Positions 58,287-64,000 of a stretch of DNA of 64,000 bases are shown in pieces. The stretch is taken from positions 62,001 to 126,000 of the forward strand of contig CADCJI010000001.1 in NCBI GenBank assembly GCA_902801625.1. Reading direction: 5' to 3'. Origin of the DNA: an uncultured Bacteroidia bacterium (GTDB taxonomy: Bacteria > Bacteroidota > Bacteroidia > Bacteroidales > F082). The position numbers were made by a program, and so were the translations under genes. The notes below the pieces were generated by a model, which searched no databases, was not told the origin of the DNA, and saw only the letters and a program-made list of their open reading frames with translations. How positions within the stretch are numbered: position 1 is the first letter of the stretch; every line of letters begins with the position of its first letter.

Positions 58287-60500
58287 ATGAAAAAAGTATT
58301 AGGAATCATCGCGATGGCCATCATGGTTTCGGTGGGTCGCGTGTATGCCGATGAAGGCATGTGGCTCCCGATGTTTGTCGAGCGCCTGAACTATGTTGAC
58401 ATGCAGAAAATGGGTCTGCAACTAACCCCTGAAGAGCTTTACAGCATCAACCACAGCAGTCTGAAGGACGCCATCGTGGGCCTTGGCAGCGAAGCCATGC
58501 CGCGCGGCTTCTTCTGCACCGGTGAGATTGTGAGCGAACACGGTTTGCTCTTCACCAACCACCACTGCGGCTATGGCGCCATCCAAAAACTCAGTTCCGA
58601 CCAACATGACTATCTGAGAGACGGCTTCTGGGCCAAGAACTACGGCGAGGAACTGCCTGCTCCCGAAATGACCGCCAGCTTCCTCATTCGTATGGAAGAT
58701 GTGACGAAAGTCATCCTTGCCGAGGTAAAAGACGGTATGGACTATCAGGACCAACAGGCTGCCATCCGCAAGAAAATCAAAGAGCTGGAAACTGCTGCTT
58801 CAGAAAATGGCAAGTACAACCCCGTCATCAAGGGTTTCTTTGAAGGCAATGAGTACTACATGTTTGTCTATCAAGTGTTCCCAGATGTGCGTCTCGTGGG
58901 CGTTGCCAACTCTTCGATTGGTAAGTTCGGCGGCGACACCGACAACTGGATGTGGCCCCGTCACACTGGCGACTTCTCAATTTTCCGCGTCTATGCCGAC
59001 AAGAACGGTAATCCTGCCGCCTACAGCAAGGACAATGTGCCGCTGACCCCCAAGCATCACCTTCCCATCAGTCTCGACGGCGTGCAGAAGGATGACTTCA
59101 CCATGATTTGGGGCTTCCCCGGCAGCACCGAACGCTACATGTCGAGCTACGGCATTGACTACAATGTCGACACCTTCTATCCCACCATTATCGATGTCTT
59201 CGGCAAGCAACTCGAAGTTATGGAAGAATACATGAAGGTCGACGAACACATCAACCTGATGTATGCCGACAACCATGCTGGTTTGGCCAACACTTGGAAG
59301 AATTTCATCGGCCAGTGCAAGATGCTCCGCAAAAACAAGGTGAGCGAGAGCAAGGTGGCCCTTGAAAAAGACTTCACCAATTGGGTGAACAAGAACAACA
59401 AGACCGAATACAAGAACGCTCTCCCGAACTTGAAGGAAGCCTACAAGAACTTGGGTGATGTGGCCAAGTATGTCTATTATCCCAACTTTATTTCAAGCGT
59501 CGGCGCCGCTGGCATCGCTGCTCAGTTTGGTTCCTACTATCAGGCTTATGTGGATAAGGACAAAGACGCTGAGGCTATGGCGTTGACGCTGCTCCAGCAG
59601 ATGAATGTCGACGAACTCTTTGCCGAGACCGACCCACAGGTGGAAAAGAAGACCTTTGCCGAGATGCTGAAGACCTACAAGAATGCCTTCAAGGCCGAGG
59701 AACTGCCTGAGATTTACACCATTATCGATAAGAAATTCAAGGGTGACATTGATGCTTTCACTGAGGATGTCTACACCAACTCCATCTTCGCCACTCCTGA
59801 AAGCATCAAGGCTTTCATCGCCAACCCGAAACCCAAGAAGATTGGCAAGGATTACGCCTACATCATGAACACCTCTATGATGGAAGTCATTATGAACCAT
59901 GTGGGTGAGTATCGTCAAGCCATGCAGACTGTCAGCGAGAACGACCATGTCTTCGTGAAGGGTCTGCGTGAGTACTACGCTGCCACTCAACCTGGCAAGA
60001 GCCTCTATCCCGATGCTAACTCGACCATGCGTATGAGCTATGGTTCGGTGCAAGACTACATGCCCGCCGATGCCGTTCACTACGACTACATCTGCACCGC
60101 CAACGGCATCCTTGAGAAGTATGTCCCTGGCGACTATGAGTTTGACGCTCCCAAGCGCCTCATCGACCTCATCGAGAAGAAGGACTTCGGTGCTTACTCT
60201 GACGATAATGGCGAACTCGTTGTGTGCTTCTTGTCGACCAACGACATCACTGGTGGTAACTCTGGTAGCCCCATCATGAACGGCAAGGGCGAACTCATTG
60301 GTTTGGCCTTCGATGGCAACTGGGAAGCCATGAGCGGCGATGTCAACTTTGAGCCCAAACTGCAGCGCACCATCAATGTCGATGTGCGTTATGTGCTCTT
60401 CATCATCGACAAGTACGCTGGGGCCACTAACCTCATCAATGAACTCGACATCCGCAAGAGCGAACCCAAGCCGCTGCGCGTGGAAGAGGAAAAGATTTGA
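58287..60500 (+). CDS. S46 family dipeptidyl-peptidase (DPP7-like), second copy
   Basis: 737 residues, signal peptide MKKVLGIIAMAIMVSVGRVYA. Catalytic His in LLFTNHHCGYGAIQ, Ser in GGNSGSPIMNGKGELIG; Gly again 18 residues after the Ser (AFDGNWE), so DPP7-type. It has a C-terminal extension of about 20 residues (DIRKSEPKPLRVEEEKI) relative to the copy at 41852. Together with C69 it converts peptides to dipeptides and amino acids. Confidence 0.95.
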   Translation: MKKVLGIIAMAIMVSVGRVYADEGMWLPMFVERLNYVDMQKMGLQLTPEELYSINHSSLKDAIVGLGSEAMPRGFFCTGEIVSEHGLLFTNHHCGYGAIQKLSSDQHDYLRDGFWAKNYGEELPAPEMTASFLIRMEDVTKVILAEVKDGMDYQDQQAAIRKKIKELETAASENGKYNPVIKGFFEGNEYYMFVYQVFPDVRLVGVANSSIGKFGGDTDNWMWPRHTGDFSIFRVYADKNGNPAAYSKDNVPLTPKHHLPISLDGVQKDDFTMIWGFPGSTERYMSSYGIDYNVDTFYPTIIDVFGKQLEVMEEYMKVDEHINLMYADNHAGLANTWKNFIGQCKMLRKNKVSESKVALEKDFTNWVNKNNKTEYKNALPNLKEAYKNLGDVAKYVYYPNFISSVGAAGIAAQFGSYYQAYVDKDKDAEAMALTLLQQMNVDELFAETDPQVEKKTFAEMLKTYKNAFKAEELPEIYTIIDKKFKGDIDAFTEDVYTNSIFATPESIKAFIANPKPKKIGKDYAYIMNTSMMEVIMNHVGEYRQAMQTVSENDHVFVKGLREYYAATQPGKSLYPDANSTMRMSYGSVQDYMPADAVHYDYICTANGILEKYVPGDYEFDAPKRLIDLIEKKDFGAYSDDNGELVVCFLSTNDITGGNSGSPIMNGKGELIGLAFDGNWEAMSGDVNFEPKLQRTINVDVRYVLFIIDKYAGATNLINELDIRKSEPKPLRVEEEKI

Positions 60501-60551
60501 TGTATGCTTTTAGAGACGCGATTAATCGTGTCGATAAAAGATAACACAAGG

Positions 60552-60581
60552 GGAGATGCGAGAATTCGCATCTCCTTTTTT
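60552..60581 (+). terminator. intrinsic terminator of the second S46 gene
   Basis: Perfect 10-bp stem GGAGATGCGA/TCGCATCTCC with loop GAAT followed by T6, 52 nt after the stop. Confidence 0.92.
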
Positions 60582-60712
60582 GTGTGATAATTGATAGACA
60601 ACGCCTTGGAGATATGTTTTTCAAAATATTGATTTTTAATAGATTAAAGTTTTTCTGCTTCGGAAAAGGATAGACAATGCTGCTTTGACGATTTCTTGTT
60701 GTTTTTTTATTG

Positions 60713-60720
60713 TATTTTTG
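60713..60720 (+). promoter_or_regulatory. -7 box of the CotH-type gene
   Basis: TATTTTTG, 17 nt before the TTG at 60737. The ATG at 60710 lies upstream of it and so would not be in the mRNA. Confidence 0.55.
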
Positions 60721-60736
60721 CGGAAAAGAATCCGAT

Positions 60737-62557
60737 TTGAAAAAAAGTCTATGGTTCATATGGTTGGTTTTTCTTGCCGTTGTTTCCGTTAAGGCCCAAA
60801 ACGACACAGTGGTTTTTTCGGCCAAGGGAGGCTTTTATGAGGAATCCTTTGCCTTGCAGCTACACCATGTTTTGACGCAAAACCATATTCGTTATACCAC
60901 CAACGGCAACCTTCCAACGGCACAATCATCGCTTTATACAGAACCTTTGGTATTGGACACCAGTCTGTATTCAAAATCAGACATCTATACTATTGTTAAT
61001 TGCCCTGAGCAGGAGTTTTATCTCCCCGATTCGGTGCAGCACTGCATTGTGATTCGTGCGGCGGTTTTTGACGAAAACGACAGCTGCGTCAGTCAGGTGA
61101 TGACCAACAGCTATTTCATTCGTGCATTGGGTTGCAATACGCATGGGTTGCCTGCCGTTTCGCTTTGCGCCGATTCTTTGGCGTTATTTGATTATGAGAC
61201 AGGCATCTTTGTGCCAGGTATCCACTTTGATTCTTTAAATCCCTATTTTACAGGTAATTACTATATGAATGGTCGGGAATGGGAACGGATTTGCAACATT
61301 GAGTTTTATGAGCTTGACAATAGTGGCATTAACCAACAAGTAGGGTTGAGAACCCATGGGAAAAAGGCAAGATACCAGTGTCAAAAAGGAATGAAAATCT
61401 ATGCCCGCGAGGAATATGGGAAAAAGCGACTCAAACACCGGTTTTTCGAGACTTTGCCTCTCAACAGTTTCAAGCATCTTTGTTTGAAGCCTTACATGAG
61501 CTCCTGGAACGGTTCGGGGTGCAAGGATTATATTGTGAGTCGCATGGCTCAGCATATTAATGTGGAATCGATAGCGTCACGAGCCTGTGTGTTGTTTCTT
61601 AACGGCGAGTATTGGGGCGTGTATTATGTTGCGGAAAAGCCAGATGAGCGCTTCTTGGAAGACCATCTGGACATCGATAAGGATTCTGTGAATCTCATTA
61701 ATGTCTGGAATGAATTGGAGTATGGAAGTGCTGACAATTTCTATGCGCTGCGCACTTGGATGGAACAAGCTGATCTTTCCGATGAAGAACAATATGCCTA
61801 TGCTGATGCCCATATTGACATTCCGAATTTCATTGATTATTATGTGCTTGAGCTGTTTTCTGCCAATTTAGACTGGCCTGCCACTAATACAAGGATGTGG
61901 CAACTTGGTGACGGCAAATGGCGATGGATTTTTTATGACGGAGATGCCTGTCTCGAAGCATTGTCGTTCGATGTCTTTGCCAATGCCACATATGATGGTG
62001 ATGAAGGCTATCCTACAAGTAGAAGAGCGACTTTGTTTTTCAGAAGACTATTGGAGAATGAGTCGTTTAGGGAACAATTCGTCCATCGGTTCAATGAGCT
62101 GGTTTCCACGAGATTTGCCTATCAGAACACCAAACCTTATTACGACTATATCAAAGAGCAGCTTCAAGACGAGGTGCCCAATCAGGTTGAGCGGTTCCAT
62201 TGTCCTGGATCCTATTCCTCATGGGAGAATTATTGCATGCCTGTGATTGACTTTTTCCTAAGAGAAAGACCGGATAATATCCTTGAGGCATTGGATGACT
62301 TCGTATCGGTGGATGAATTCTTAACTTCTGTTTTGGGTTGCTATCCTAATCCTTTCTCTGATGAGATTCACATTGCAACCGAAGCAGAGGGTTTTGGAAT
62401 AAAAGAAGTCGTAATTTATGATATGTTGGGCAGGAAAGTGTTTTCCGAGGCGGTTGTTGCCGAAAACTGTAATGAAATCACCCTCAATCCTGAATTGCCT
62501 GCTGGCGTCTATGTGCTGAAAATGGGTGACCATTCGCAGCGCATCGTGCGGTATTAA
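60737..62557 (+). CDS. CotH-type protein with T9SS sorting domain (TTG start)
   Basis: 606 residues starting at TTG (LKKSLWFIWLVFLAVVSVKAQ, a signal peptide). After it comes a chitobiase-C-like region (IRYTTNGNLPTAQSSLYTEP), then the CotH-kinase fold: VGLRTHGKKARYQCQKGMKIYAREEYG, LKPYMSSWNGSGCKDYIVSRMA, FLNGEYWGVYYVAEKPD, WRWIFYDGDACLE. The C-terminus has SVLGCYPNPFSDEIHIA ... PAGVYVLKM, a type A sorting domain. Bacterial CotH proteins are secreted kinase-like proteins. Its stop overlaps the convergent AlgX-like gene by 3 nt. Confidence 0.85.
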   Translation: MKKSLWFIWLVFLAVVSVKAQNDTVVFSAKGGFYEESFALQLHHVLTQNHIRYTTNGNLPTAQSSLYTEPLVLDTSLYSKSDIYTIVNCPEQEFYLPDSVQHCIVIRAAVFDENDSCVSQVMTNSYFIRALGCNTHGLPAVSLCADSLALFDYETGIFVPGIHFDSLNPYFTGNYYMNGREWERICNIEFYELDNSGINQQVGLRTHGKKARYQCQKGMKIYAREEYGKKRLKHRFFETLPLNSFKHLCLKPYMSSWNGSGCKDYIVSRMAQHINVESIASRACVLFLNGEYWGVYYVAEKPDERFLEDHLDIDKDSVNLINVWNELEYGSADNFYALRTWMEQADLSDEEQYAYADAHIDIPNFIDYYVLELFSANLDWPATNTRMWQLGDGKWRWIFYDGDACLEALSFDVFANATYDGDEGYPTSRRATLFFRRLLENESFREQFVHRFNELVSTRFAYQNTKPYYDYIKEQLQDEVPNQVERFHCPGSYSSWENYCMPVIDFFLRERPDNILEALDDFVSVDEFLTSVLGCYPNPFSDEIHIATEAEGFGIKEVVIYDMLGRKVFSEAVVAENCNEITLNPELPAGVYVLKMGDHSQRIVRY

Positions 62558-64000
62558 GGTGTTTCCAAGTTAATTACGCCTCTTTTGATTTTGTCGTTGA
62601 CAAGCCAACGGGCATCATAAAGGGTCTGTTTCTCCACAGAGATACCATTTTTCGCTGCTTTTTCCTCGATTTGTTGCATGAGGGCAGGCTTCCCTCGAAC
62701 TTCTTCCACCATGTCGGCAACGAGCTGTTCCACACGGTCGCGCTTGACTTCTATGTTGGTCATATCACGCATCAAGGGCTTGCCCTCAATGATGTTGTGG
62801 GCTTCCATAAGCAACACTTGCTTCACTGTTGCATTTTGGATGACGGTTTGGCAAGTCGACAGATTCCACATCCAAACAGAATCTTTCTTGATCTCGTTGA
62901 TTACCAATGTTTCGCGTACTTTTGAGTTGCGCGCTGTTGGAATGCTGTCGCCAGCCAGTTCTGAGAAATAGTGCTCTGGGTCGTTGATGAGGATTTGGTT
63001 GGCTTCTTTCCATGACAGCTTCAAACTGTCCATTAGGCTTTCACGGGTTTTGTTCACCTTGTCATCTTCGACACAGAAATTCATCAAGGCTCTTTCCACG
63101 AAACCGTAGGTGGCCTTGTACATCTGGTTACCCGTCGTGAACCACACCACATAATCGGCATTGAGCACCTTTTCGATGAGGTTTAGGTCTGCGACTGGGG
63201 TTTGGTCTTTATAGCCAGGACCGGAATAAGCCGTCGAGTTGTAGAACCAGAACTCCGATTGCTCAAAGAGCTCATCAAAGGGGATGTAGTAATGCATCCG
63301 CCAAAGATAGGAGTTGCCGATAAACAAAACCTTTGGCTTCTTTACGGCAGAGTCAGTCACCACTGTAACCTCTGCATCATAGAGTCGGTCGTAAGGGTGG
63401 CGTAGATTCCGCAAAAGGTTGAGGTTCATTTCAAGGTCGTGGTCGTCACTTTGGGTGGAGTCGGCACTCTCATGGAAAGGTCCGATGGCCAATTGCGGCA
63501 AAGGCTCTCCTTTCAGTGCTTCCATGTACCGCAGCAGCGAGTCGGCGGCCAGCACCGAGGAGAAGCCCCAGTGGGCTCCAGTTTGCGAGATGAGCGAATA
63601 AGGCAAGGTGTCGGCTTCCTTTAAGGCCTGAAACCAAGAGGTCATCTCAATGTAAGGGAAACTGTTCTCCTCGAATTGGGCGACATAGTATTCTCGGGCG
63701 TTGATGGTGGTGGTATCGTGTTTTCGGTCAGGCAGATGCTCTGGATAAAGGAAACCTTTCTCGGGTGCCATGAACATGAGAAACTCAACGCCATAATCTT
63801 GAAGCACGCCCCTCAGTTTCCACATTAACCTTGCCTCACGGTTGAAAGTCACTCGGGCCGTTTGAGCATCGGGTAGCCAGCGGTACATCTCAGTGCCGTA
63901 ATAGTCGTTCACATTTTGCTCATAATACAGCCAGTTGTGCTTGCCTGCCACGATGTCGTGGGCGTAGGTCTTGCGGTAGAAGTCCCAAAGGTATTGGTTG
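62554..64000 (-). CDS. AlgX/AlgJ-like SGNH acetyltransferase-domain protein (5' end outside window)
   Basis: Partial gene: the frame stays open to the right edge (residues NQYLWDFYRKTYAHDIVAGK precede the visible part). AlgX/SGNH features: AGKHNWLYY, LMFMAPEKGFLYPEHLP, QTGAHWGFSS holding a catalytic His-type block, and LFIGNSYLWRMHYYIPFDELF with the SGNH Ser-type loop. Likely O-acetylates an exopolysaccharide at the periplasm with an MBOAT partner that would lie beyond 64000. The start is not visible. Confidence 0.8.
   Translation of the reverse strand, partial: NQYLWDFYRKTYAHDIVAGKHNWLYYEQNVNDYYGTEMYRWLPDAQTARVTFNREARLMWKLRGVLQDYGVEFLMFMAPEKGFLYPEHLPDRKHDTTTINAREYYVAQFEENSFPYIEMTSWFQALKEADTLPYSLISQTGAHWGFSSVLAADSLLRYMEALKGEPLPQLAIGPFHESADSTQSDDHDLEMNLNLLRNLRHPYDRLYDAEVTVVTDSAVKKPKVLFIGNSYLWRMHYYIPFDELFEQSEFWFYNSTAYSGPGYKDQTPVADLNLIEKVLNADYVVWFTTGNQMYKATYGFVERALMNFCVEDDKVNKTRESLMDSLKLSWKEANQILINDPEHYFSELAGDSIPTARNSKVRETLVINEIKKDSVWMWNLSTCQTVIQNATVKQVLLMEAHNIIEGKPLMRDMTNIEVKRDRVEQLVADMVEEVRGKPALMQQIEEKAAKNGISVEKQTLYDARWLVNDKIKRGVINLETP

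Noticed and set aside
1-64000. tRNA, rRNA or tmRNA genes
   Set aside because: No cloverleaf T-loop/CCA patterns or rRNA-like stretches were seen in the intergenic regions.

Overview
The window looks like a chromosomal segment of a Bacteroidales bacterium (phylum Bacteroidota). Support comes from the many upstream boxes of the form TAnnTTTG (the Bacteroidota -7 element), two proteins with C-terminal type IX secretion (T9SS) sorting domains, DUF3244 lipoproteins, a GH92 mannosidase, two S46 dipeptidyl-peptidases and a C69 dipeptidase. T9SS cargo plus S46/C69 peptidases suggests a peptide-using host-associated species rather than Bacteroides itself; the species cannot be fixed from sequence alone. 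I saw no tRNA, rRNA or CRISPR array.

Layout. 1-11.8 kb, all minus strand: an ADP-ribose operon (PfkB kinase, NADAR, PARG-like glycohydrolase), small unknown genes, sbcC-sbcD, an unknown gene, a caspase-like protein with an AAA+ ATPase, and a sigma-70-type factor. Four transcription units here carry the same 29-nt promoter-like element, GGTTGAwAA near the 5' end and CTATA at the 3' end with identical spacing. This is my strongest candidate for an undescribed regulon or system. 12-18 kb: M15 peptidase, DUF2461, MATE exporter, a NYN RNase with a structured leader, an EFR1 ferredoxin and a T9SS cargo protein. 18.1-21.7 kb: a small accessory patch (sigma-like protein, excisionase-type HTH, unknowns, and a hipBA locus with intact operators but a gutted hipA). 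21.8-29.4 kb: GH92, DUF1295, OmpA, Vsr, HAD phosphatase, ICMT-like methyltransferase and a PAP2-VanX fusion.

29.4-40 kb is a defence island: a tightly packed five-gene operon (ParB-like, D12 adenine methylase, MrcB-type AAA motor, AlbA/Schlafen protein, DUF2357 nuclease) resembling LlaJI/McrBC systems with extra parts, then a split OLD/PARIS-like pair (ATPase plus TOPRIM) and a RhuM-like protein. The RhuM gene and a stand-alone LPD3-like gene at 55.6 kb share a roughly 75-bp promoter with 10-bp-phased repeats.

40.4-45 kb: DUF4298, yceD-rpmF, S46 peptidase, and a GreB-like factor fused to a degenerate Nudix domain. 45-52 kb: an envelope operon headed by a TPR/HTH membrane protein and built from duplicated DUF3244, beta-barrel and lipoprotein genes. 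52-56 kb: a REP-associated Y1 transposase, a Pif1-like helicase, a candidate small RNA and the LPD3-like gene. 56-64 kb: C69 dipeptidase, second S46 peptidase, CotH-type T9SS protein and an AlgX-like protein that runs off the right edge.
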